Of a stretch of DNA of 64,000 nt, positions 23,238 to 34,487 are shown piece after piece (positions within the stretch are counted from its first letter, which is position 1; every line of letters begins with the position of its first letter). Origin of the DNA: Dama dama. Its lineage: Eukaryota > Chordata > Mammalia > Artiodactyla > Cervidae. Under the pieces are notes generated by a model. That model made no database searches and was not told where the DNA came from. It saw only the letters and a program-made list of their open reading frames with translations. The stretch lies in assembly GCF_033118175.1 (NCBI RefSeq), contig NC_083689.1, positions 26,270,501-26,334,500 of the forward strand, given 5' to 3'. Made by a program: the position numbers and the translations under genes.

Positions 23238-24397
23238 TATTTGTGAACCATCAACTTTTTCTTGCTAGAGTGCTGAAGGTCAAAAATTCTTAAAGATGTA
23301 TGGAATGTTTTGTTACGGTAGTTTTCTTAAGTATCATTAATCCAAACCTGTACGTCAGATTTTATGAGCATTAAAAATTTTACACGTGTTTGAAAGATAC
23401 TAAGTGAGTGCCTAGAATGATTGAAAAAAATGATTTGTTCTTATGAAATATTTTCAGTCTTTTCATGTACATTGCTTTGTATAAAAATGATAAGCACACT
23501 CTTGAAAAGTTTTTTTTTTTTTTTTTTAATGTTAAAAGAGCACTTCTATAACAGTAATAACGTTATTGAAACTCCTTTGGGTATTGCTCTTAGAGCTCAC
23601 AACACATTTAAATATCTTCAAATATTCCCAATGATTTCAAAACTTTAATCTTTGGGGAGGATGTACTTGATATTTCGAAATAGCATAGAGGTGATTGGGA
23701 GCAATATTCAGTGAATAGGATGGGTAATTAAGACAAGTAAAAATAGTCTATTATTTAGATGAGCCATCTGTCTGAATTCTTTCATTTACTATGCAATTGG
23801 GACATTTTATCTGAACTGTTTATGCTTTGGTTGCTTTACCTCTAAAAATGAGGATGACAGCATTGAGTTTGCCTGTCTTTCGTGATGGTGCTGATAGAAC
23901 ATATGTGCACACTCAAGGTTTAATCAGTTAATGATATCTCTAGGTTCTTTCTCTGAGATGTTTGTGCCCTTATCTCAGTTTCCCCATGTCATTGCCTTAG
24001 TGTTCACTATCATTCTTTTTAGAAATGTTGTAGTAGCATCTCCCACCACCACCCCTCCACCGACCTTTATTGTAAAAGCAATGATTTTTCATTTTAAGAA
24101 CTTAGAATTTTTTAATTGAAAAGTATTATATAATTTCTACATTTTAAAAATATCCCTTAATCGTTTTGTTGATTTCAAGTTCTGTTTTTCTCTTCTCTCT
24201 CATGTGCACTCCTAGCTGTATTCGTTATGTACTCCTCTATCCGTGCTACCACATAATTCATTCATTTTACTTTTATCAGTAAAAAGAATTGTTTAACAAT
24301 GTTACTTCTTTTAAACTCTTAAGTCTTTTTATGGCATACTACCATCTATTAGAAAGTCTAATGATCTAGAATATTTATCTGACATGTAGTCTAAACC

Positions 24398-24565
24398 AGT
24401 TCTGTCTAATAGAACTTTCTGCAATGATGCAAATATTTTATATCTGTGGTTTCCAAACTGATAGTAACCAGCCACATGTGGCTTTTGAGCATTTAAAATG
24501 TGGCTGGTATGACTGAGGATTTTAATTTAAAAGTAAAATTTTTAATTTAAATAATTTATATCATC
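24398..24565 (+). mobile_element. Ancient DNA-transposon-like fossil
   Basis: ttctgtctaatagaactttctgcaatgatg ... agccacatgtggcttttgagcatttaaaatgtggctgg ... aatttaaaag is a familiar eutherian interspersed repeat. I am not certain of its family name. Confidence 0.5.
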
Positions 24566-24811
24566 TCATGGGAGGAATCCATGATTTTTTCTTGGTAGGG
24601 TTAGGTATACATGTCTACATTGCTGTCGTATCCCATGTATATACCTGTTACTGTTTATTATACTACATTGTATTTTTTTTTATTCAAATGTCTGTTTCTC
24701 CCATCAGAGTGTACATGCTTTGAAAATATGAATCATGAATCATCATGCTTATATCCCTCAGAGCATGTTGCCTGTTAGAGTGCCTGTTTATATAAGCTTG
24801 TTGAGGTTTCT

Positions 24812-24915
24812 TGTGTAACTTGGGGCAAGTTGTGTATCCTTCTTAGTGATTTTATATGTATAAGAGACTCTGCTCAGTGTCTCGTGCATTGAAAAACATG
24901 CAGTAATGTCAACAA
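24812..24915 (+). mobile_element. MIR-like remnant
   Basis: cttgtgtaacttggggcaagttgtgtatccttcttagtg and ctgctcagtgtctcgtgcattg follow the MIR 3' half. Weak. Confidence 0.35.
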
Positions 24916-25499
24916 TTCCTGTTTCTATTATTTAAAATACTCAAAAAATATCTATGTTCCTGTTACTAACTAATTTTATTATTTATTGATTCCTGGCTAT
25001 AAAAATGTTTACCAAAATATGCATAAATGTAAAGATAACTGAAAAATGTAAGATAAAGTATCAAAGGGAGAAAAAGGTAGGAAATACAAAATCAGGCAGG
25101 TAGCAATCAGCCATCTGTGCCTTTCACAGTTTTCTTGTAGCCTGTACTCTCTATGGTTCACTTTAAATAATTTCTACAAGATAGAGTGCTTATATAAATG
25201 TATATGAAAGTCACTGAATTAATTGCCTTACTATATATAGTAATAAATGACTAGAAGACAATTAAATGATGACAAAGGATGTCTGCTGGAAACTGATGAC
25301 TGGTTTTGAAATTATTGACTTGAACACCTTTTTTCTTTTAGTAATTAACAAGATCAGTAGTTTAGCTCAGGTGTCTTAAAATGTAGTTTGCAAAATAGGA
25401 CATGGGAAGAAAATAGTAGAGTTTATGTGTACTGTAATCCTTTTACTTTTTGTGGATTTTTTTCTGTTTATTTACAGTGAACACAAAGCATTTTTGCTG

Positions 25500-25690
25500 T
25501 ACTACATGTATTAATTAACACATGTATAAATGTACATGTATTAATTTATAAATACATTTATTAACCATGTTTTTACATGTATTAATTTATAAATAGATTA
25601 TATATTTTAAAATATGTGTATTAATATGTGTTAATAAATAAATTATATGTTGGTAATACATGTATTTATAAATAAGTTATATATCTTAGA
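25500..25690. repeat. Degenerate AT-rich tandem repeat
   Basis: At least three copies of tacatgtattaatttataaata-like units (about 25504, 25531, 25574), with further decayed units to 25690. Confidence 0.7.
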
Positions 25691-25744
25691 AATATAGCTC
25701 AGAAATATTTAATTTTTAAAGTACTGAGATTAATTGATACATAA

Positions 25745-26095
25745 ATCCCTTTCTCATCTGGCCCCAGCCTACCTTTTCAGCCTTCTGGCCCCATTATTTT
25801 GTAGATTGTTCCTTCTTTTGGTTCTTCTCTCACCCTGCAAGTTTCTTACAGTCTTCTTTAGTTAATGTAATTCTGTCCTTTGATGATTCAGTTTGAACCT
25901 TAGCTTGCTATTTGCTTCTTTTATCCCGAATGGTCTTCTACCATGTCCTCCTGACAAAGTCCTGCTCAGCTCCTACAGCTATAGTCATCCATGAACTCTT
26001 TAGAGAAGCCTTCCCTAACACTTCCATGTTCCTAGATTGTGCTTCTTCTGATTGAAGTAGAACCCATAAGATGATATACATACTTACATGCATTT
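25745..26095 (+). mobile_element. L2 LINE 3' remnant
   Basis: ctggccccagcctaccttttcagccttctgg ... gtcttctaccatgtcctcc ... ctctttagagaagccttccctaacac matches the order of L2 ORF-end/3'UTR sequence. Confidence 0.6.
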
Positions 26096-26121
26096 GCTCA
26101 TAATTATGTTCTCTTCAGAGT

Positions 26122-26318
26122 AGTGAAAGTCGCTCAGTCATGTCCTAATTTTTGCGACCCCATGGGCTATAGTCTGCCAGCTTCCTCTATTCATGGAGTT
26201 CTCCAGGTAAAAATATTGGAGTGGGTAGTCGTTCCCTCCTCCAGCAGATCTTCCCAACCCAGGGATCGAACCCAGGTCGCCTCCATTGCAGGCAGATTCT
26301 TTACCATCTGAGCCACCA
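26122..26318 (-). mobile_element. Bov-tA SINE
   Basis: Reverse copy from agtgaaagtcgctcagtcatgtcc to accatctgagccacca, with an intact gggatcgaacccaggt B-box equivalent. Confidence 0.87.
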
Positions 26319-26435
26319 CAACTTAACTTAAGAATTTCTTAAATGTATGTGTTTTGTATAGAAAGTTGACTACTATGTTTTAAATAACCTACAACGGTGA
26401 ACATTTTTTCATAGGTAATGAGTTGAATTTTTAAT

Positions 26436-26586
26436 TGTTGTTCAGTCACTAAGTCATGTCCAACTCTTTGAGACCCCATGGTCTGCAGCACACCAGGCTT
26501 CCTTTTCCTTCATTGTGTCTTAGAATTTTCTCAGATTCATGTGCATTGAGGCAGTGATGCTATCTAACTAGCGCATCCTCTGCTGT
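26436..26586 (-). mobile_element. BovB 3' fragment
   Basis: ttgttgttcagtcactaagtcatgtccaac ... ctgcagcacaccaggcttcc ... cattgaggcagtgatgctatctaac. Short and 5'-truncated. Confidence 0.83.
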
Positions 26587-26890
26587 TTTGCTCACCCTTC
26601 TTTACATGTTCTCTTCCGCCCAGTTCATTGTTTTAGTGTAGTATGGCAGGTGGTAAGCATGGTGTGATACTCTAGAATCTACTGTTTCATTTTAGGCTCA
26701 CAGATTACTAATACAGCAAGCATTTCTTTCTCATTTGCTGCTTATGTAATTGTGCCTTATATTCCTTGCTGTCCTGCAGTGCTCCATATTTTGTTTGGAT
26801 TTATAGTGTACACAGAGAGATTTAAGACATTTGTCAGTGCTCCTGAATAAGAGTTCGAGTGTGATTGCTGAGGTCACCTCATGGAATGAA

Positions 26891-27290
26891 TCTTAGTCCG
26901 TTTAGGCTGCCATGACACGGTAGCAGACTGAGTGATTTAAAAAACGACAAAACTTTATTTCTCGCAGTTATGAAGGCTAAGAAGACCAAGATCATGGTAC
27001 TAGCAGTCATCATGTTCAGGTTCTGGTAAAGGCCCTCTTCTGGACAGTAGACTGCTTAACCTCTTGCTTTCTGCTCACATGGTGGAAAGAGCTAGGGAGC
27101 TTTGTGGAGCCTCCTTTTTAAGGGTGCTAACCCTGGTCATGAGGTTATAACCTCCTTCCTTATAACCTGATCACCTTCTATAGACCCCACCTCCTTATAC
27201 CATCATCTTGAGAATTAGAATTTCAATATGTGAATTATGCAGGAACACAGACCTTCATAGGAGCATCTCAATATTTGTCTCAGGACCACC
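26891..27290 (+). repeat. Ancient interspersed repeat, family unassigned
   Basis: tcttagtccgtttaggctgccatgac ... aaactttatttctcgcagttatgaaggctaagaag ... cacatggtggaaagagctagggagc ... gaccccacctccttataccatc is a common mammalian repeat body. I cannot name the subfamily with confidence. Confidence 0.55.
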
Positions 27291-27516
27291 CATTTGGACT
27301 TTCAAATAAATTACATCCTTGAAATGGGCAGGTTTATAAGAGCCAGATCCCTCAGTTTAATATGATATAATAAACATTAAACTAGGAATCAGATGATATG
27401 AGTTCCTTTTCTCTTTCAAGTGCTAATTTTCAGTGTTTTTAGGACCCTCAGTCTCTGCATCATGTATAGGAATTGAACTAGCTACCAAGTCCCTTTTAAC
27501 TGTGGACTGCCAACCC

Positions 27517-27929
27517 CTTTTTGGGTCCACATGGTAGAACAGAGAGCTAGGAAGCTCCCTGAGGCATTTTTTATACAGGCACTAATCCCAGCTCCGGCTT
27601 CCCCAGTGGCTCAGTGGTAAAGAATCTGCCTGCAGTACAGGAGCTGCAGGAGACACAGGTTTGACTCCTGGGTCTGGAAGATCCCCTGAAGTAGGGCCTG
27701 GCAACCCACTCCAGTATTCTTGCCTGGAGAATCCTATGGACAGAGGAGCCTGGTGGGTTACAGTCCAAGGAGTCACAAAGAGTTGGACATGACTGAAGTG
27801 ACTTAGCACATATATGCAATCCTAGTTTCAGATCTCTCATGGCCTAATCACCTCCCAAAGGCCCCACCTCCTAATGCCATGATTTTGGAGATTAGATTTT
27901 TAACATCGCAATTTGCAGGGGGAGGTAGG
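27517..27929 (+). repeat. Second copy of the same ancient repeat, split by a SINE
   Basis: Halves 27517-27595 (ccacatggtagaacagagagctaggaagc) and 27818-27929 (ctcatggcctaatcacctcccaaaggccccacctcctaatgcc) are colinear with 27075-27290 and are separated by a Bov-tA insertion. Confidence 0.6.
27596..27817 (+). mobile_element. Bov-tA/Bov-A2 SINE
   Basis: Forward copy, ggcttccccagtggctcagtggtaaagaatctgcctgc to gacatgactgaagtgacttagcac. Flanks aatcccag and aatcctag are a possible 8-bp duplication with one mismatch. Confidence 0.88.
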
Positions 27930-30023
27930 GGGTTCGAGGAGAAGGGTGGGAGTGAGATGCAGGCCTTTAGACCATAGCAGAGCACCAGTGAACAACTAGT
28001 TTAATCATTTATTCAAGTCAAAATGGAGGAAATATATGTACTCTTGTTGCATATATTATCATAATTTCAAGTTTGATCTGCTAAAGTCATAGTCACTGAT
28101 TGATAAACTGTCCAACAGTGTGAACTTTATTTGTACACTTGATGGATCCTGATTGTTCTTAATTATATTTTGTATTTGGTAAATACTTGTAGAATGAAAG
28201 GATAAGTGAGTAAACAATCTTCTGTCACTTCTGAAGTAAAGTAGATTGTATATCTGGAGCCTTTGCCAGTTTTACTTGTGTATAACACAGTGAGTGTTGA
28301 CCAGGTTACTACTGAGAAATTTGGAGTCCAACCTCTGAGAATCTGCAGCTTTTCAGTATTGCTTTTCACCCTATTTGCAAGCCAAAGTGCTCTGGACAGA
28401 GAAGTTCTTTATGGTACTTTATACCTTAAAAACAGAACAGGATTTTTCTCTTTTTATTCATGGGCATCTAGCATCTCCTAGGAGAATTTTTCTCAGTTGT
28501 CTTCTGCGAAACAATGTAGAATCCAATAGAAGGTTCTTGTACCTAGTTACAGGGTCATGAATTCACACATGGACAGAGAAGAAGCAAAGGGATGTTATTG
28601 TAATCAAACTAAGTAGGACAAATGCCTACCTAGATCAGATTTAAAAAATCTGTGTGTCACAGGGGGAAAGTTTCTTGTAGTAATGTCAAAAAATATAGAA
28701 GAATATTAAGAAGGAAATAAGTTTACTGTAATCCTCAAAACCAGAGATAGCTGATGTGGCTAGTGATTTTTAAATGCATGTTTCTTGATTAAATCATCAA
28801 TATCTTTTTGACTAATTTAGATAATGCTGAATATTTAGTTATCCTGCCTTTCTACTTTTCAAGGAATTAAATTTTTCTCTGAACATTATTTTTAATATTA
28901 ATATTACAACAGAATATTCTCATGCAGTTTCATTTTCCTCCTATTATAACTTGTATGAATATATCTGTGACTGATTTTTTTCCCCTTAGGATTGATTCAC
29001 AGTGTATGAAAATTATTTTTCATATGGATATGAAAGTTATTTTTAATGCTTTACATAAATATTGCTAACTTCTAAGTAGTAGTTTTAAAAAAAATTTTTT
29101 TAATCATTCACCCTGTATGAGCTTCAGGAGCGTTGGAAGGAGGGCAGGGGCATGCCCCTCTGGTTTTCTGAGACAGTTCTCTCTTTTGTTAAGGTGACAC
29201 TGATTCCTTTGGATCTGCCCAGGGAACCAGAATTGGAAAGATATTTATCATACATGAAACACTTTACAGAAAGCTCTTTGGAAGATTGTTTGAAGCAACT
29301 CTGATACTAATACGTGTACACCAATGGCCTTAAGATAATGATTTTTTAGAGCAGTCCAAGGGAACTAACTACTCAGACATTGCAAATAGATTAATAATGC
29401 TGACTGTTACTGCCTTTTAATTTGATTTGTTATCTATTCAGTAACTGTACTGCTTAGCATTTAGCTTTTGTAATACCAGAAAATGCAGTATTTAAAATGA
29501 GAGAAGTGATAACAAAAATAGTCTCTAATATAATCCAGGAATTTATAGATGGACACAATATTCTCAATAGTTTAAAGTGAGATTTCTTTTTTTTCATTCA
29601 TGTTTATAGATACAGGTATCTATTTTAATTGTTGGGCAGGTCTTATTTTTTGTAGAAAACAATACATTAGATTAAAACTTTGCATTAACTTTGCATACAG
29701 TATATAGCATACTTGACTGATTACTGTAAATGCATAGTGTATTTTTTGTGTGTGTGAGTGGAAAAAAAATGCTTGCTGCGACTGCAGTCTGTAGTGGAAA
29801 GTAGAAGCTTGGTGGTGCCTCTTTATTGTTCCTTTGGTTTCACTGATTCTAATTATAGAAGCTTACATCACCTTAGTTGATGATGAAGGCTTCCCTCTCC
29901 CTCTTTGGTTTTTTCCCTCCATCACTCCCAAAGGAGGGATCATATTTCATAGCGCATGTGTGTCCTGCTGGGGCTCTGACAGGGTTTTCCAGCGTGGTGC
30001 TGGTCGTGTAGTGGATGTGGATG

Positions 30024-30045
30024 ACAGTGTGCTGCAGCACACTGT
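30024..30045. repeat. 22-bp perfect palindrome
   Basis: acagtgtgctg followed directly by its exact reverse complement cagcacactgt, centred on a PstI-type CTGCAG. It lies in a GC-richer unique patch and is not part of any repeat I recognise. Confidence 0.9.
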
Positions 30046-33000
30046 TCCCTGCAGAATAGGAGGAGAGGGTTGCTGCTGTGGCTTTCCTTTCTTCAGAAAG
30101 GCCGAGGAGTAGAGGGGGTGCAGGTTCAAAGCAGGAAATCCTCAGGGGCACCAGTAATTAGAGTTAACCATGTCTGATAACTACAGAAAAATCATTTCAA
30201 ATGTTGAAGTTAAGCAAGGGACAGGAGCTGGGTGGGGAGTAGGAAAGCTTACTGTGATCCTTTAAAAGGGCTTGCATGTTGCCTCAGACATTATGGTAGT
30301 GTCATCTATTCATTCATTTTTTCAAAAGGATTAAAGTATTTTTATTAAATATATAAGCACATTTAACAGTTTATATTTTAAAGGCCAAATGCTTACAACT
30401 AAAATACAGAAATGAGTGGCCTGTGTATTTTGTAAAACTACATGATTTTTCTTTTAATCTTCATCTACTTTTGAGTTTGACTTCTCTAAACTGTGTTTAT
30501 ATTTCACTGTGCAGATAGGGAATAAAGTGTATGTGTGACCGTGGCTGAGATTACTATAAACTTGGTTTTTCTTAATGTTGAGTTTTTGTTTTCATAATGT
30601 CTAGAAATGATAACTTATTCTCATTTTTAGTTTTCTGATAGCTTTTTCCATTATTACCTTTTTTCTACTCCTTGTCATTGTTGTTACTTATTGAAATAAT
30701 GGGTATATTTATAGTTTAATAACTATTAGAACCTCATATTTGGCTTTCTATACAATATGATTTCAAATGTTCTGCTTTGTATTTTTGTTTGGAAATAGTT
30801 TAGGTAATATATTTTAATTAGTTTATACAGTTAGTATAATTTATATTATGAATATAATTATTAACTATATAGCATTTACATTTTTATAAAACTATTTTAA
30901 ATGGTTTGAAGCTTTGCAGATGCATACATTGATTGCTTTATTTGGTAGTAGTTTGAAAGATCTTTGTAAAGCTAAAGATTTCATCAGTGTGGCTTAGCAT
31001 CATTGTGGCATTTCACGTGCAGGGAAGATGTGTTCTTCAATAGTCATCCTGTGTTGATGATTGCTAGACAATGTGTACATCAGGACATTCTCCCTTGCTT
31101 CAGTTATTTCATTTGAATTGGTGAGGTAATGGAATGAGTTCCATGGTAAAAATTTTTAAGTAATGAAAGTGAAAAGTCCTTTATTCACCTAATCATATAT
31201 TTTAGTTATTTGATAAATTACTGACTTTTTAAAAGATGCTTATGTTTTTGATCAGTACTTAAGAGAGTAAGTCATTATTTCTGAAGAAACTGTGATAAAG
31301 TGTATCATCAGAGGGATGGTGGGTTCACATGCTAAATATATAATTTGACCTGTTTGTTTCTTTCATGGTATTCTTGCACAGGGAGATTTTTTCATGCTAG
31401 GCTCACCATACGGTTCCCTAGAATGGCAGATACTATGAGACGATTGGTAGAACAAGGAAAAGGATGATGTCATCTTCACTTTCAGGCCAAACTAAAGGAA
31501 AAGAGAGTTGTTCCTTTATTGAGCCAGTGTTTACTACAGTAATTCTAACATATGGCATTAGTGGATTGCATTTCATACACAGGGCAGGGTGTTTTTTAAA
31601 GCAGCTAAGAGATGGCTGTCTCTCTCGCGCTCAGCTTGAGGTCCTTCTTTGTGCACTATCATCATGATTTATAAAAAGGGGAAAAGGTGCCCTTTACGAT
31701 TTTGCTTTTTGATTTGGTTGTAATTTATCCTGTTGGTTCTATACATGAGTATGATTATTAGCTCACATTGAAACTAAAATGTTGTTCAGCGGTATTAATG
31801 TCTATGTACAAAATGTCTTTTAGAAATTTATCTTCAGAAAATGTTTGGCTTCACTTACAAGGTACCTACTATTATTATTCTTCTTTTAAAAAATTACTGT
31901 TAAAATTAGATTTTAGTTAATTTATTCTTGAATGCTTAACTTTTTGTTGAAATTCCAACCCATTGTAGTTTATTTAAATTAATTGAGTTGAAAAAATATA
32001 TTGGTGCTGGAAAATCAACCTGTAAATGTTTTCTATGTTTCAGGTTTCAAAAGCTAGAGTCATGTTTATTTGCTAGATTTAGTTGTATGTTTATATGTAA
32101 ATTTTGTGTGTTCTTTTGAAATCTTTTCAGAAAACAAGTAATTCTTAAGTTTTATGGAAACCCAGATTCATTTATAATCACTTGTGAAAATGATTTTGTT
32201 CAGAATAACAGTTTTACTAAAGTCATTTCTATTCTTATAAGTAGCAGCATAATTCAGATTGGAAGCAAAGTGTTGTTCAGAAAGTGACTTATACTTTGCC
32301 CGGGGTTATTGGAAATCTTTTGTTACTTTGCTTGTTTCTTTTTGGCTAGTAACAAGGTATTTATCCCTTTGACAGTAGAGTCCTTAGTAATAACACCTGT
32401 CTCTCAGGTAATAATTTCTCTTACATTGCACATACTCTTCCCCTTAAAATGGTGTTAGGTCAATAAAGCAAGGTAGTTCTATTACTTCGAGTTATTTATT
32501 GGTGTTGTTCTTATAATTTTACTGCCTGGAGGGGTGGTACCTTTTTTTTTTAACCGCTGGAAACTATGTTTTACTTTGGCTATTGGGAAGCACCATTACA
32601 GCTTAGTGAAAACTCTTTGTGGTAGTACCTGCATTTAGATGCCTTGTGACAGAATCTTGAAGAATAGGGTGGGTACTAGAGGAATTGTGTTTTCACATTG
32701 GAGAGGGTGTGACAAGAATTCACTTTTTCCTGTAATTTTTATAGAAAAATGATGCTTCCTTTTAGTCCAAGCTCAATTTGGAAGCAGGTTGAATCATTTT
32801 CTTTTCTGATTGTTTTTGAATTTTACTTGCTTCTTGTCTCTTTCTAGGAATCTAGCATTGCGCTGTAGGAAAGTACCATATTGCATAGATGATTTTTCCT
32901 CAGAGGGAGTTGGTAAATGCTACATGTCAGCTATTTTGCTTGTGATTTTTTTTTTCTAGTTTCCCTTTGCACAATGAAATTCTGTTGTCTCCATTTAAAT

Positions 33001-34344
33001 TTATTATTTACACATAAATCTTCATGCCAGTTTTGATGTTTTTCATGTTAATTTAGAATAATCTTGAAGGTTACACCTTTCAGAACAGTTACTTGATAAA
33101 TAGGAAGTTTGACAAGCAGAATACATATGTGACATCTAAGAACTAGGCTGACTTCTCTATTTGCAGTGGAAGAGTATCTTACCAGAGCTGATTGTTTTCT
33201 CTTGGGAAGATAAGCCTATGTTAAATTTGAATAGTAATATTAGGAAATATGGCTTCCCAAATAAAGCTGTGCATCAGTGAACAAAATTAAAAATAAAAAT
33301 GAAATTTAAAACTGAAACAGAGATGCTTGAGCCAGTTTTTTTCTTAAAGAATTTAGCTTGTTGACAAGTCTCATAGAAGGGTGTGTGTGTGTGTTTTCAA
33401 TAAACTGCTCTTTGGGCTACATCTGCAGATACAGTAGCCAATTGATCTAATGCAGTTTCTGAAGGCTTTCTATACAGGTGATGTCATCCTTTTAGCTCTA
33501 TTCTCCTCCCACTCTCTCTCCTTCTTATTAGATATTTCATCTTACTGCAGAGCATAGAATCAATAGGAGCTTCTCCTTAGGGAGCTGCTGTGAAACAGGC
33601 AAGGACAGTAGGAATTAAGACACTAACATATAGTCTTGCTTTAGCAGACGATGTAGTGTTTTTGTATCCTATCATATATAAAATTTCAACCAGAACGTCA
33701 GACGTAGCTCCACAGTACTGTCTTACTGATGCATTAGAACAAGGAGCAGTGCTGCAGAGCTGTAAATAGTGCTTGTGCAAAGAGAAATTTTTAATTTTGA
33801 AGATTCTCAGGCATTCCTCGGGACAAACCTGTTAGAACGTATATCTTCTAACTACGGCTTGCTCAGTGGTTGATTTTTTTTTTTAACCTCTGATGGTTAA
33901 CAATATAAAGAAGAAACTTTCATCTTAAGGATACAGTGTTCTGATTTGCTTCTGAGGCAGAAGAATTACTGCAGTGCTTGCTCTACAGAAAGAAATAAGT
34001 TGAAGAAAAGACAAAGCTGTCTTTGGAAAGATTTCTCAGAATCTAGCAACACAGCTTGGTGCATGTTGCCTTATTTGCTTTGATTGATACAGTATTAACT
34101 GTTGTGTTACCACTGTGCGTGGCTCTGCCAGGTGCCTGAGGAAGCATGTGTATGGCATGGCTCTGTGTTCTGAGCCAGAAATACAAGCATCTTGATATAC
34201 TGTGACTTGCTTGTTAAAAGTGAACATTTCGATGAAAACTGCTCCAGTAATTTAGAAGCTCAGTTCTAAGCTACTGAAAGCTCCTGATTTCAGTTTGAAA
34301 GGGATTTGGAGAAGCTGTCTTTACACTGCAAATAGTGTATGATT

Positions 34345-34350
34345 TATAAA
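34345..34350 (+). promoter_or_regulatory. TATA-like element upstream of alternative first exon
   Basis: TATAAA lies 84 bp before the candidate ATG at 34434. A start site about 30 bp downstream (near 34375) would give a 5'UTR of roughly 60 nt. The surroundings are not GC-rich and lack a CpG island, which would suit a tissue-restricted promoter. TATAAA is common by chance in AT-rich intron, so this is only a candidate. Confidence 0.3.
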
Positions 34351-34433
34351 AAAGAAACTTAACAGAATTCTGCCAACATACTCATCGGTGTGGCTCTGGC
34401 TTGAAAAGGAAACTATCCTTTGCAGCTCAGGAA

Positions 34434-34487
34434 ATGGCTTTTCTTGTTCGCTGTTATGCCAATTGTCTTCAGCCATGGGCCTCCAAA
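34434..34487 (+). CDS. RAPGEF6: Candidate alternative first coding exon of RAPGEF6
   Basis: The ATG has G at -3 and G at +4 (good Kozak context). It opens 18 codons, MAFLVRCYANCLQPWASK, ending directly at a consensus GTAAGT donor (34488-34493). The exon end is phase 0 and the next RAPGEF6 exon (51339) is phase 0, so splicing gives ...[14 protein letters not shown]. An in-frame TAA at 34347-34349 closes the frame upstream, fitting a true initiator exon. The product would lack the first cyclic-nucleotide-binding-like domain and the RRRFRK linker but keep the second such domain, REM, PDZ, RA and CDC25. I recall that the paralogue RAPGEF2 has an isoform with its own short N-terminus joined at the equivalent exon. 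A weak acceptor-like cctttgcag ends at 34425. Use as an internal exon would add 62 bp, not a multiple of three, so first-exon use is the better reading. Transcription is not proven here. Confidence 0.7.

Larger units (their letters stand above)
27930..34433. other. Repeat-poor intronic block upstream of the alternative exon
   Basis: About 6.5 kb in which I recognise no SINE, BovB, L1 or LTR, in a window otherwise crowded with them. It holds a 22-bp perfect palindrome (30024-30045), a locally GC-richer patch (about 29930-30130), and the presumed promoter/5'UTR region (about 33450-34430). Several short ORFs occur but none resembles a known protein. Depletion of insertions suggests regulatory sequence, but very old repeats could be missed by eye. 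Confidence 0.45.

Noticed and set aside
29834..30151. Overlapping 92-codon ORFs on both strands near 30 kb
   Set aside because: No recognisable similarity, no splice context and frames open on both strands; more likely GC-richer noncoding DNA.
34426..34487. Internal cassette exon starting after cctttgcag
   Set aside because: Would be 62 bp, shifting the frame between two phase-0 exons; the first-exon reading is more economical.
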